From the NCBI RefSeq assembly GCF_006494655.1, contig NZ_VHIM01000009.1:102095-166094 (forward strand): DNA of 64,000 nucleotides, written 5' to 3'. A model generated the notes under the pieces. That model worked only from the letters and a program-made list of their open reading frames with translations, had not been told where the DNA came from and did no database searches. Origin of the DNA: Arthrobacter agilis (GTDB lineage: Bacteria > Actinomycetota > Actinomycetes > Actinomycetales > Micrococcaceae). A program made the translations under genes and the position numbers. Shown here one piece after another: positions 1-7,856 of the stretch. The number at the start of each line of letters is the position of its first letter. The stretch's first letter is position 1.

Positions 1-2
1 TG

Positions 3-899
3 TTGGACGCGTGGGACACCCTGCGCGAGAAGGGGCCCCGCCGCGTGCTGCCCATGACCGTCCCGATGCTGATGCCGAACGGCCCCGCAGCCGCGGTGAG
101 CCTCGATCTCGGTGCACGCGCCGGAGCCCACACCCCCGTCTCGGCCTGTGCCTCCGGGACCGAGGCCCTGCACCAGGGGCTCGAGCTCATCCGATCGGGC
201 AAGGCTGACGTCGTCGTCTGCGGTGGCGCCGAGGCTGCCATCCACCCGATGCCCATCGCGGCCTTCGCATCGATGCACGCACTGTCCCGCCGGAACGACG
301 AGCCGGAGCTGGCATCGCGTCCGTACGACACGAACCGCGACGGCTTCGTCATGGGCGAAGGCGCCGGCGCGATCGTCCTCGAGGCCGAGGAACATGCGCT
401 CGCCCGTGGCGCCCGCATCTACGCGGAACTCGCAGGGACTTCCGTGACGGCCGACGCCTATCACATCACCGCACCGGACCCCGAGGGCCTCGGTGCCACG
501 AGGGCCCTCAAGGCGGCGCTGTTCGATGCGCGGGCGCAGGCAGAGGACGTGGTGCACGTGAATGCGCACGCCACGTCCACCCCCGTGGGTGACAAGCCCG
601 AGTACACCGCTCTGAGGGCTGCGCTCGGCTCGCACCTCGACCAGGTGGCCGTCTCGGCCACGAAGTCGCAGACGGGTCACCTACTCGGTGCCTCGGGCGC
701 GGTCGAGGCCGTCATGACCGTCCTCGCGCTGCACGAGCGGAAGACACCGGTCACCATCAACCTGGACGATCAGGACCCGGAGATCCCGCTCGATGTCGTG
801 ACGAGCCCGAGGGATCTGCCGTCGGGCGATATCGTCGCCCTGAGCAATTCCTTCGGATTCGGCGGCCACAATGCCGTGATCGTGCTCCGCAGCGTCTGA
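3..899 (+). CDS. fabF: Beta-ketoacyl-ACP synthase II (3' part)
   Basis: Condensing enzyme of fatty-acid elongation: it joins malonyl-ACP to acyl-ACP in the cytoplasm. The 298 visible residues hold the full catalytic triad of the KAS I/II family. The nucleophilic cysteine is in VSACASGTEALHQG (about residue 49), the first histidine in VNAHATSTPVGD, and the second in KSQTGHLLGASGA. The glycine-rich end NSFGFGGHNAVIVL is typical. The family is about 410 residues long, so roughly 110 N-terminal residues lie before the window. The frame is open to the left edge and the first methionine here is internal. In Micrococcales fabF usually closes the fabD-fabH-acpP-fabF cluster and is followed by a DUF3145 gene, as here, although that gene is on the opposite strand. 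Confidence 0.96.
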   Translation: MDAWDTLREKGPRRVLPMTVPMLMPNGPAAAVSLDLGARAGAHTPVSACASGTEALHQGLELIRSGKADVVVCGGAEAAIHPMPIAAFASMHALSRRNDEPELASRPYDTNRDGFVMGEGAGAIVLEAEEHALARGARIYAELAGTSVTADAYHITAPDPEGLGATRALKAALFDARAQAEDVVHVNAHATSTPVGDKPEYTALRAALGSHLDQVAVSATKSQTGHLLGASGAVEAVMTVLALHERKTPVTINLDDQDPEIPLDVVTSPRDLPSGDIVALSNSFGFGGHNAVIVLRSV

Positions 900-913
900 T
901 CCTCCGGCGCGGA

Positions 914-944
914 GAAGGCCCCACCCGCCGGGGGTGGTGCCTTC
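914..944 (+). terminator. Rho-independent terminator after fabF
   Basis: GAAGGC plus a CCACCC segment pairs with GGGTGG plus GCCTTC around a short loop, followed by TTCGTT. It begins 15 bases after the fabF stop. It lies between convergent genes, so it may also stop transcription arriving from the DUF3145 side. Confidence 0.7.
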
Positions 945-1066
945 TTCGTTCGGCAGCCGATCATCCTCCTGCTCTGAAGGGCGGGTATCGATCGTCGACG
1001 CACCCGCCGACGACGTCAGGGCGCTCGGCTGAACCGTTCAGGAAGAGCGTGACCAGGTGGAGCGGG

Positions 1067-1570
1067 TCATCCGACCTGGTGCAGCCACCGCACGGGAGCA
1101 CCTTCTGCTGCATGGCGGAACGGTTCCAGTTCCTCGTCCCAAGATTCACCGAGCGCAAGGGACAGTTCGTGGTAGACCGCTGCCGGATCGCCGGCACCCG
1201 CTTCGTAGGCATAGCGGATGCGGTCCTCGGTCACCATGATGTTGCCGTGCACGTCCGTCGTGGCGTGGAAGATCCCGAGTTCGGGTGTGTGGGACCAACG
1301 GCCGCCATCAGCTCCGGCGCTCTGCTCCTCGGTCACTTCGTACCGGAGGTGGGCCCAGCCGCGCAGTGCCGACGCGAGTTGCGCGCCGGACCCCTGGGGC
1401 CCGACCCATGACAATTCGGCCCGGAGCATTCCGGGCGCAGCAGGCTGCGCCGTCCACTCCATGTCGATCCGCTTGTCCAGCACCGAGCCGATAGCCCACT
1501 CGACATGAGGGCACAACGCAGTAGGGGCCGAGTGCACGTACAGGACACCACGCGCCATCACAACAGACAT
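1067..1570 (-). CDS. DUF3145 family protein
   Basis: Conserved actinobacterial protein of unknown function, 167 residues from the chosen start. The opening MSVVMARGVLYVHSAPTALC and the tryptophan-rich core (VEWAIGSVL, MEWTAQPA, ELSWVGPQGSG) match the DUF3145 family, which is about this long. A longer reading exists upstream. The ATG at 1570 is preferred because GGAGG sits about six bases before it; that motif overlaps the alternative ATG four codons earlier. No signal peptide or membrane segment is seen. It sits tail to tail with fabF, its usual neighbour, so a link to lipid metabolism is possible but only inferred. Confidence 0.85.
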   Translation of the reverse strand: MSVVMARGVLYVHSAPTALCPHVEWAIGSVLDKRIDMEWTAQPAAPGMLRAELSWVGPQGSGAQLASALRGWAHLRYEVTEEQSAGADGGRWSHTPELGIFHATTDVHGNIMVTEDRIRYAYEAGAGDPAAVYHELSLALGESWDEELEPFRHAAEGAPVRWLHQVG

Positions 1571-1662
1571 TCCATCCTCCATAGCTGTAGGTACGTCTTC
1601 CCCAACGACCTGCACTGGCTGATGAAACTGCGAACGGACGAGGCGCTGCCTTGTGAGACCCA

Positions 1663-1680
1663 CCCGCGCCGTGGCGCGGG
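1663..1680. other. GC-rich hairpin between xerC and the DUF3145 gene
   Basis: CCCGCGCC and GGCGCGGG form a perfect 8-bp stem with a 2-base gap. The plus-strand side is followed by a T-rich run (TTCTGTGTT) and the minus-strand side is not. The genes on both sides read on the minus strand, so its role as a terminator is uncertain. Confidence 0.4.
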
Positions 1681-1793
1681 TTCTGTGTTAACACTGCTCA
1701 TTGTGCACGACGAGCGCAAGTTTCGCCACTGTAACTACCGCGCTGTGCTTTTAGGGGCACCGCCGCGCCGGAGGTCGGCCACATCACGCCACG

Positions 1794-2732
1794 TCAGGCG
1801 CGTGGATGTGCCTGCTCGTAACTGCGCCGCAGGCGGTCGACCGAGACATGGGTGTAGAGCTGTGTGGTGGCGAGACTCGAGTGGCCGAGCAACTCCTGGA
1901 CAGCGCGGAGGTCCGCCCCGCCGTCGAGCAGATGGGTGGCTGCAGTATGCCTGAGCGCATGCGGGCCGGTGGCAGCCGTGTCCCCCAGATCATCGAGCAC
2001 ATCCTTCACCTGACGCCGTACCGTTCTCGGATCGATCCGCCCACCGCGGCGGCCCAGGAACAGCGCCGGGCCGCTGTTCTCCGAGACCCACTGCGTCCTG
2101 CCGCGTCTCAGCCAGTCGTCGAGGGCGTGTCCGGCCGGTATGCCGTAGGGAACGGTCCGCTGCTTGTCGCCCTTACCGACGACGACGAGTACGTGCCGCT
2201 CGGTGTCGATGTCATCGAGGTCGAGCCCCACGAGTTCTCCCACGCGGATCCCCGTGCCGTACAGCACCTCCAGGATGGCCCGCTGCTGCAGTTGCCCAGG
2301 ATCGCCCTGCTCCCGGCGCGCGTCGCCGTCCGCGAAGAGCGCCTGGGCCTGCCCCTGATTGAGCACGGCCGGCAGGGTGCCGGCGCGCTTCGGCGCCCGC
2401 AGCCGGAGGGCCGGGTTCGAGGGGATGACGTCCTCCCGGACCGCCCAGTCCATGAAGGTGCGGACGGATGCCGCGCGCCGCGCGAGGGTGGACCGCGCCA
2501 GGCCGGCCTCGTCGAGTACGCCCAACCACGTGCGGAAATGACGGAGCTCGAGGTGGCGGAGATCGGAGATCCCGGCGTGCTGGGCGTGCGTGAGGAAGAG
2601 CCCGACATCGGCCAGGTAGGCCCGCACGGTATGCGCGGACCGGTTCCGCTCGAGTGTCAGGTAGTCCTCGAACCCGGAGAGCGCTGCGGCGAGCGCGGGC
2701 GGACGTGCCTCAGCGGCCTTCACGTCCGTCAC
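1794..2732 (-). CDS. xerC: Tyrosine recombinase XerC
   Basis: Site-specific recombinase that resolves chromosome dimers at dif together with XerD. The SAM-like N-terminal DNA-binding domain (FEDYLTLERNRSAHTVRAYLADV) is followed by the catalytic domain. Visible catalytic residues are Arg in YGTGIRVGELVGL, His and Arg in HALRHTAATHL, His in LLGHSSLATTQ, and the nucleophilic Tyr in QLYTHV. A longer reading up to 2807 is open, but the GTG at 2732 has GGAGGTGA five bases upstream and gives 312 residues, close to the family norm. It is the last gene of the rpsP-to-xerC minus-strand block, downstream of dprA as in other actinobacteria. Confidence 0.93.
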   Translation of the reverse strand: MTDVKAAEARPPALAAALSGFEDYLTLERNRSAHTVRAYLADVGLFLTHAQHAGISDLRHLELRHFRTWLGVLDEAGLARSTLARRAASVRTFMDWAVREDVIPSNPALRLRAPKRAGTLPAVLNQGQAQALFADGDARREQGDPGQLQQRAILEVLYGTGIRVGELVGLDLDDIDTERHVLVVVGKGDKQRTVPYGIPAGHALDDWLRRGRTQWVSENSGPALFLGRRGGRIDPRTVRRQVKDVLDDLGDTAATGPHALRHTAATHLLDGGADLRAVQELLGHSSLATTQLYTHVSVDRLRRSYEQAHPRA

Positions 2733-2885
2733 GGCGTTCACCTCCGTCACCGTCCGTCGCCGTCCGTCTCGATGCGGGTCACCAGGAGCCATGTCACCAG
2801 TATCCATGCCTTGCGGCGTCCGGTCCGGGTCCCCCGTCGGCAGCCGAACACGCCGAGGCTCTCCCGAAGGCAGACATGGCTGAGC

Positions 2886-3533
2886 TCAGCCGCCCGCCAT
2901 CCGTGACAGCGCCTCTGCCTCACGGTCGAGCAACCGGATCTTCGTCTCGACGCCGGCGGCGTAGCCGATGACGGTCCCGGTACTACTGACGATCCTGTGG
3001 CCCGGCACGATGATCGACACCGGATTGGCGCGCACAGCGGCACCGATGGCCCGGCCCATACCGGCATTGCCGAGCTGCTCGGCGATGTCACGGTAGCTTC
3101 GGCGTTCGCCGAACGGGATGTCGATCAGTGCGGCCCACACCGCCCGCTGGAAATCGGTGCCGCGCAGTACCACAGGGACGTCGAAACGCTGCCGGTCCCC
3201 TGCGAAGTACTCCTCGAGTTCGACGGCCGCGCGGCCGAGCAGGCCGCATTCGGGGGTCTGCGGACTGTCGATCACCTTCCCCGCCGCGTCGGCGGTCGGC
3301 TCCGAGGATCGGGCCGACGGCGAGGACAACAGTGAGGACGACGGTGAGGACGCCGGCTGTCCGAGGAGGTCCGGCGCGGGACTCGGTGAATGATCGCCAT
3401 GGTAGAGCCCGACGATGGCCGCGGCGTCGACCACGATGCGGAGCGGACTCACGGGGCTGTCGACATCGAGGTACGTGCGCTCGCCGCGCGGTGTGCGATC
3501 GTCCTGGTCATCGCGGGGTTGCCTGGTGGACAT
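2886..3533 (-). CDS. O6-alkylguanine-DNA alkyltransferase homologue without the active-site cysteine
   Basis: MGMT/Ogt-family protein of 215 residues. The C-terminal half has the usual landmarks: DFQRAVWAALIDIPFGERRSY, the helix-turn-helix IAEQLGNAGMGRAIGAAVRANP, and IIVPGHRIVSSTGTVIGYAAG. In an active enzyme the last motif reads PCHR. Here the cysteine that accepts the alkyl group is glycine (residue 178, codon GGC at 3000-3002), so direct repair chemistry is not expected. Alkyltransferase-like (ATL) proteins also lack this cysteine, usually having tryptophan or alanine, and flag lesions for excision repair. Between about residues 46 and 92 there is a Ser/Pro-rich low-complexity insert. The start is supported by AAGGAG seven bases upstream. 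Function as an ATL-like sensor is inference. Confidence 0.85.
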   Translation of the reverse strand: MSTRQPRDDQDDRTPRGERTYLDVDSPVSPLRIVVDAAAIVGLYHGDHSPSPAPDLLGQPASSPSSSLLSSPSARSSEPTADAAGKVIDSPQTPECGLLGRAAVELEEYFAGDRQRFDVPVVLRGTDFQRAVWAALIDIPFGERRSYRDIAEQLGNAGMGRAIGAAVRANPVSIIVPGHRIVSSTGTVIGYAAGVETKIRLLDREAEALSRMAGG

Positions 3534-3651
3534 TGCGTTCTCCTTCGGGTGTGTGGCGTGGAAAGCTCGATCGTGGAGTTAGGCGGTACGCAGTAGGCGA
3601 TTACTGGCAGGGCGGGGACGGGGGACGAGGGATGAGGAACGGGCGAACGTG

Positions 3652-4851
3652 TCAGCCCTTCTGCCGGAGCCATCCTTCGCTGGTTCTGATGGCAAGCCCG
3701 GCGAGTTCGAGCCGTGCAAGTCCACTCAGCACCTCCCGGGGAGCCAGTCCGGCGACGACGGCGAGCTTGTCCACTGTCGTGGAGGACCGGACGGGGAGGG
3801 CGTCCAGCACCAGCAGGTCGGGGATCGTGAGGCCGTCCTGGTCCCGGACCGGCGCGGTGGCCTCCCGCAGGCGATCGCCTGTCGGCACGCTGCCGATGGG
3901 CCCGGCAAGTTCGGCTACATCTGCCGCATCGGTGACGCAGACGGCCGTTCCGTCCCTCAGCAGCCGGTGGCACCCCGCGGAGTTGGCCGAATGGACCGAG
4001 CCGGGCACAGCCCCAACGGGCCTGCCGAGCCCGGCAGCATGATGCGCCGTGTTCAGTGCACCCGACCGCCAGCGCGCCTCCACGACGACGGTCACCCCAC
4101 TCAGGGCCGCGATCACCCTGTTCCGCTGCAGGAAACGCCATCGTGTCGGCGAACTCCCCGGCGGCACCTCGGAGATCAACAGCCCCCGGGAGGCTATGAC
4201 CCGCAGGAGCTCCTCGTTCCCTGCCGGGTAGTAGCGATCGACACCACAGGCCAGAATGGCGACGGTGGGCGGCTGATCGTCGTCACCCGAGGCAAGGGCT
4301 GCACGGTGTGCCTGTGCGTCGATTCCGTAAGCACCACCGGACACCACGGAATACCCACGCAGCACGAGACCTGAGGCCATCTCGGCGGTCACGGACGCCC
4401 CGTACGAGGTGCTGTCCCTCGATCCGACGACTGCCGCCAACCGATCGAGGGGAGGGACGGCGTGGACGCCGCGCACCCACAGGCACAGGGGAGCCGCAGA
4501 CTGGAGATCGTCCAGAGCAGCGGGCCACTCCCCCGACTCCGGGGTGACCAGCCTGCCCGAGAGCCGCCCGAGCGTCGCCAGATCCCGGTCGGGAGCCAGG
4601 TCCGGGACCCGGGGCGCCCACCGGTCGAGCCCCTCCTGCAGGTGGTCACGGCGACCATCCCCGTCCATGCCCAGGAGCTCGTAGAGTGACGTCCGCACCT
4701 CCCGACCCGCTGTGAGGTCACCCCGGGCGATCCGCAGGGCGTCCACAGGGCCCACGACGGCGGCGAGTCCGAGGCCGACGGTGTCGGACGGCTCGAAGAG
4801 TCTCGACAGCGCCGCCCGCGCGCGAGAGGTTTCGGGGACGGAGGCCGTCAT
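3652..4851 (-). CDS. dprA: DNA processing protein DprA
   Basis: Single-strand DNA-binding protein that protects incoming DNA and loads RecA during natural transformation. The Rossmann-fold core is recognisable: VAVVGSRDSTSYGASVTAEMASGL, SGGAYGIDAQAHRAAL, TVAILACGVDRYYPAGNEELL, ISEVPPG, RWRFLQRNRVIAALSGVTVVVEA and SGALNTAHHAAGLGRPV. A C-terminal winged-helix-like tail (LLVLDALPVRSSTTVDKLAV...REVLSGLARLELAGL) follows. The ATG at 4851 overlaps the stop of the upstream yifB gene as ATGA, giving 399 residues and indicating translational coupling. The paired ComM-like gene suggests a retained DNA-uptake or recombination function; competence itself is not shown. Confidence 0.93.
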   Translation of the reverse strand: MTASVPETSRARAALSRLFEPSDTVGLGLAAVVGPVDALRIARGDLTAGREVRTSLYELLGMDGDGRRDHLQEGLDRWAPRVPDLAPDRDLATLGRLSGRLVTPESGEWPAALDDLQSAAPLCLWVRGVHAVPPLDRLAAVVGSRDSTSYGASVTAEMASGLVLRGYSVVSGGAYGIDAQAHRAALASGDDDQPPTVAILACGVDRYYPAGNEELLRVIASRGLLISEVPPGSSPTRWRFLQRNRVIAALSGVTVVVEARWRSGALNTAHHAAGLGRPVGAVPGSVHSANSAGCHRLLRDGTAVCVTDAADVAELAGPIGSVPTGDRLREATAPVRDQDGLTIPDLLVLDALPVRSSTTVDKLAVVAGLAPREVLSGLARLELAGLAIRTSEGWLRQKG

Positions 4852-6380
4852 GCCGCTCGCTCCTGCAAACGGAAACCGAGAGCGGTGATGACGTCGTCGG
4901 CGTCGGGCCTCTGCCGGCCGACGAGGTCGGCGATGGTCCATGCGACGCGCAGCACACGATCCCACCCGCGTGCACTGACGAGGCCGCGGTCCAGGGCCTT
5001 GTCCAGGGGAGCCGTCACCGACCGAGGAAGAGCGAGCTCACCGCGCAGGACACGGCCCTCCACTTCCGCATTCGTGGAATGGTTCCAACGGCTCAGACGA
5101 CTGCGCTGTGCGGCCCGCGCCTCGGCGACCCGCGCCGCGACGACCTTCGAGGTCTCGGCCGACGGCCCGCATGCGTAGTCGGCGAGACTCACGCGCTGCA
5201 CGGCCAGTTGCAGGTCGACGCGGTCCAGCAGCGGTCCCGACAGCCGGTTGAAGTATCTGCGGCGCTGTTGAGCCGTGCATAGGCAATCGATCCCCTTCCC
5301 GTTGGCGAGACCGCAGGGACAGGGATTCAGTGCGAGGACCAGCTGGAACCTGGCAGGATACGACGCAGTGCCCGAGGCCCGGTGGAGGACCAGACGTCCG
5401 CTCTCGAGCGGCTCCCGGAGCGCTTCGAGCACCCGACGTTCGTACTCCGGCGCTTCGTCCAGGAACAGGACGCCGCGATGCGCTCTGGACGCCGCGCCGG
5501 GCCGCGGGATACCGCTTCCACCGCCGATGATCGATGCCGGCGTGGAGGTGTGGTGCGGACTCTCGAAGGGTGGTTTCCGAACGAGCTCTGCGCAGTGCTG
5601 CTCACCACTCAGACTGTGGATGGCGGTCACCTCCATGGCGTGATCGTCCTCGAGGTCCGGCAGGATGCCGGGAAGCCGCTCGGCCAGCATCGTCTTGCCC
5701 GCGCCCGGCGGACCCATCATCAGGAGATGGTGCGCACCGGCCGCAGCGATCTCGAGAGCGAACCGCGCTTCGTGCTGGCCCGCGATGTCCGCCAGGTCCT
5801 TCACGGCCACCGGCTGCGGGACGGATGTGACCGCTGCCGTCCGCGGCACGGAATCGACAGGACCACCGCCGGTGATGTCGGCGCCGAAGGCCAGGGCCAC
5901 CGCGGTGAGCGTGGAGAAGGACCGCACCTCGGCGGCGGGGACGAGGGCCGCTTCCGCTTCGTTCTCCGTCGCCACGACGATGCACCGGTGTCCGGCCTCG
6001 ACGGCCGCCATGACCGCCGGCAGGACCCCCCGCACGGGACGGAGCTGTCCATCGAGCCCGAGCTCGGCGATGAAGACTGTGGGACCGCACCCCCGCACGT
6101 CGCCCGCAGCGGCCAGGGCTGCCATGACGATCGCCAGGTCGAATCCGGACCCCCTCTTCGGCAGGGATGCCGGAATGAGGTTCACAGTGATCTTGCGCCT
6201 GCTCAGCGGCGTCCCGGCGTTGCGCGCAGCTGCCCGGATGCGATCCTTGGCCTCGTTCAGCGACGCGTCCGGGAGGCCGAGCAGCACGAACGCCGGGAGC
6301 GTCTGTCCGATGTCGGCCTCGACCTCCACGACGTGGCCGTTCATCCCGACCAGGGACACGGCGTAGGTCCGGCCGAGCAC
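4848..6380 (-). CDS. YifB/ComM-family Mg-chelatase-like AAA ATPase
   Basis: ATPase of the YifB/ComM group; ComM is a helicase that promotes branch migration during transformation. The N-terminal Lon-protease-like fold (VEVEADIGQTLPAFVLLGLPDASLNEAKDR) precedes an AAA+ module with Walker A MMGPPGAGKTMLAERLPG, Walker B GVLFLDEAPEY and the cysteine pair NPCPCG. A C-terminal chelatase lid domain follows. An upstream ATG is open but would overlap yraN by more than 100 bases. The GTG at 6380 begins LGRTYAVSLVGMNG, sits just after the yraN stop, and gives 510 residues, the family norm. It couples to dprA by an ATGA overlap. Confidence 0.92.
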   Translation of the reverse strand: MLGRTYAVSLVGMNGHVVEVEADIGQTLPAFVLLGLPDASLNEAKDRIRAAARNAGTPLSRRKITVNLIPASLPKRGSGFDLAIVMAALAAAGDVRGCGPTVFIAELGLDGQLRPVRGVLPAVMAAVEAGHRCIVVATENEAEAALVPAAEVRSFSTLTAVALAFGADITGGGPVDSVPRTAAVTSVPQPVAVKDLADIAGQHEARFALEIAAAGAHHLLMMGPPGAGKTMLAERLPGILPDLEDDHAMEVTAIHSLSGEQHCAELVRKPPFESPHHTSTPASIIGGGSGIPRPGAASRAHRGVLFLDEAPEYERRVLEALREPLESGRLVLHRASGTASYPARFQLVLALNPCPCGLANGKGIDCLCTAQQRRRYFNRLSGPLLDRVDLQLAVQRVSLADYACGPSAETSKVVAARVAEARAAQRSRLSRWNHSTNAEVEGRVLRGELALPRSVTAPLDKALDRGLVSARGWDRVLRVAWTIADLVGRQRPDADDVITALGFRLQERAA

Positions 6381-6382
6381 GA

Positions 6383-6739
6383 TCAGATCACCGACCGCAC
6401 GTGTTCGATCCGGGGAGCACCGGAACCGTCGTCGAGGACCCCCACCGCGTCGATGCGGAATCCGCTGAAGCGCAGGTTGTGTGCGCGTGCCCATTTCGAC
6501 GCGAGCAGGTACAGCCGCGCGAGCTTGCTCGCCGTGATGGACTCGAGCGGCTGCCCGAAATCGTCCGAGCTACGCGTCTTGACCTCGACGATCACGAGCG
6601 TGGACCCGTCCACGGCCACCAGGTCTATCTCACCGGCCGGGCACCGCCAGTTCCGGTCCACGATCCTCAACCCGCTACGTTCCAGATATTCGGCAGCCGT
6701 CGCTTCCCCGCGGCGGCCCAGTCGGTCCTTCGCCAACAT
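6383..6739 (-). CDS. UPF0102 (YraN) endonuclease-like protein
   Basis: Small protein of the UPF0102 family, whose fold resembles Holliday-junction-resolving nucleases; its cellular function is not settled. Candidate nuclease residues are present: GEIDLVAVDGSTLVIVEVKTRSSDDFG. The helical segment LGRRGEATAAEYLERSGLRIVDRNWRCPAG is characteristic. Two nearby ATG codons exist. The one at 6739 lies eight bases after AGGAGG, whereas the one at 6745 is only two bases after it, so 6739 is chosen (118 residues). It is immediately upstream of yifB and dprA, a neighbourhood conserved in many bacteria. Confidence 0.88.
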   Translation of the reverse strand: MLAKDRLGRRGEATAAEYLERSGLRIVDRNWRCPAGEIDLVAVDGSTLVIVEVKTRSSDDFGQPLESITASKLARLYLLASKWARAHNLRFSGFRIDAVGVLDDGSGAPRIEHVRSVI

Positions 6740-7056
6740 GGCCATCACCTCCTCGTCCAGCCTCCGACCAACCACGGGGGCACAGGGGAAGAAGGGCAGC
6801 TATGTGGACAACGGCCGCCGAGCATCTGGTCACGTCACGGCAGGGCAGACCCCGGGGCGGAATCCACCGACACCTGGCGGGGAATCACGACAGAAAGGGT
6901 CCCGCCGCGGACCTGACGACCCCGTGACGGGCGGAGGGGCCAGGAGACAACCGCGGCAGCGCGCCCAGAATTCGGTGGCCCGCCCGCCGCTCCGCCTCGT
7001 AGCGTGGAGGAACAGCGGCGCCGACCGACGCCGGACGAGCAGTGAGGGAGAGAGCC
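6740..7056. other. Intergenic region, divergent yraN and acidic repeat protein
   Basis: 317 bases between divergent genes. A possible plus-strand -10 element (TAGCGT near 7,002) lies upstream of the GTG at 7057, and AGGAGG for yraN is at the left end. No RNA gene, repeat or further open frame with recognisable coding character is seen. Confidence 0.4.
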
Positions 7057-7386
7057 GTGTCCGAGCCGAACGATATCCAGACCGGCGGCAGCGAAGCCGA
7101 CGTCCAGGAACAGGGTGGGGTCGACCAGCCCGGTGGATCTCCGCCCGCCGCCCGGGGAAACGGGGACGGGACCGGCGGATCGGAGGCCGACCGGCAGGAG
7201 CAGCGGACCCCGGCACTCGTCGACGACGCCGAAGGCCGTGAGATCGGCGACGTCGGTGAGGCCGGGATAGCAGGCGAGGGAACCGGCGGCTCGGAGGCCG
7301 ACCGTCTGGAGCAGGCCTCGGACGTGCGGACCGACGGCGAGGACGCCTTCCCCCGAGGATCAGCCGAGGACGGCCCCACGACCTGA
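7057..7386 (+). CDS. Small acidic protein with three GGSEADxxEQ repeats
   Basis: A 109-residue hydrophilic, strongly acidic protein with no homologue I can name. Its outstanding feature is an 11-residue unit, TGGSEADVQEQ, TGGSEADRQEQ and TGGSEADRLEQ, repeated three times and separated by Gly/Pro/Asp-rich linkers about 30 to 37 residues long. It has no signal peptide, membrane segment or cysteine, and is probably disordered. Short actinobacterial proteins with EADxxEQ-type motifs are familiar but uncharacterised, as far as I recall. The GTG at 7057 follows AGGGAGAGA; another GTG lies five codons upstream. Codon choice is G/C-rich at third positions, consistent with a real gene. Function is unknown. 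Confidence 0.6.
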   Translation: MSEPNDIQTGGSEADVQEQGGVDQPGGSPPAARGNGDGTGGSEADRQEQRTPALVDDAEGREIGDVGEAGIAGEGTGGSEADRLEQASDVRTDGEDAFPRGSAEDGPTT

Positions 7387-7440
7387 CCGGCTGTGGCGGC
7401 GGACGCCACCGCCGGCGTACCCGCCCTACACGCTCAGCGC

Positions 7441-7524
7441 GAGGCGATCAGCGCGACGCTGCCCGCCCGACGCGATCAGCGAGATGTGCTCCGTCCGACG
7501 CGATCAGTGAGATGCGCCCGGATC
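7441..7524. repeat. Three tandem copies of a degenerate 28-bp unit
   Basis: Units at 7441-7468, 7469-7496 and 7497-7524 share the pattern GAcGCGATCAGcGaGAtGc followed by a variable pyrimidine-rich part. Units 2 and 3 are the closest pair. The array fills the space between two convergent genes and reaches the stop codon of the DUF2469 gene. There are no spacers between units, so this is not a CRISPR array. Confidence 0.65.
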
Positions 7525-7849
7525 AGTTGCCGAGCGTGCCGTCCTTTGGCAGGGCGATGTCGTCGGACTTCGCCAGCTCCTCGACGTTCACGTCCTTGAA
7601 GGTGATGACGCGGACGTTCTTCACGAAGCGGGCGGAACGATAGACGTCCCACACCCAGGCGTCCTGCAGGGTCAGGTCGAAGTAGACCTCTCCGTCCGCG
7701 GACCGCGCCTGGAGGTCGACGTTGTTCGCCAGGTAGAACCGGCGCTCGGTCTCCACCACATAGCTGAAGAGCCCCACGACGTCGCGGTATTCGCGGTAGA
7801 GCTGAAGCTCCATGTCGGTTTCGTAGTTCTCAAGATCCTCGGCACTCAT
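7523..7849 (-). CDS. DUF2469 family protein
   Basis: Conserved actinobacterial protein of 108 residues with unknown function. The opening MSAEDLENYETDMELQLYRE and the core VVETERRFYLANNVDLQ and FDLTLQDAWVWDVYRSARFV are hallmark sequences of the family. It is normally found directly downstream of rnhB, as here, with only a few bases between them, so it is probably cotranscribed with lepB and rnhB. The protein is acidic at both ends with no membrane segment. Confidence 0.9.
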   Translation of the reverse strand: MSAEDLENYETDMELQLYREYRDVVGLFSYVVETERRFYLANNVDLQARSADGEVYFDLTLQDAWVWDVYRSARFVKNVRVITFKDVNVEELAKSDDIALPKDGTLGN

Positions 7850-7856
7850 TCGACCA

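Noticed and set aside
5382..7241. A 619-codon plus-strand frame
   Set aside because: It runs antisense to yifB and yraN and then out of frame through the intergenic region and the small acidic gene. Composition is that of a shadow frame.
7441..7524. CRISPR array
   Set aside because: The 28-bp units are directly adjacent and diverged, with no unique spacers and no cas genes in the window.
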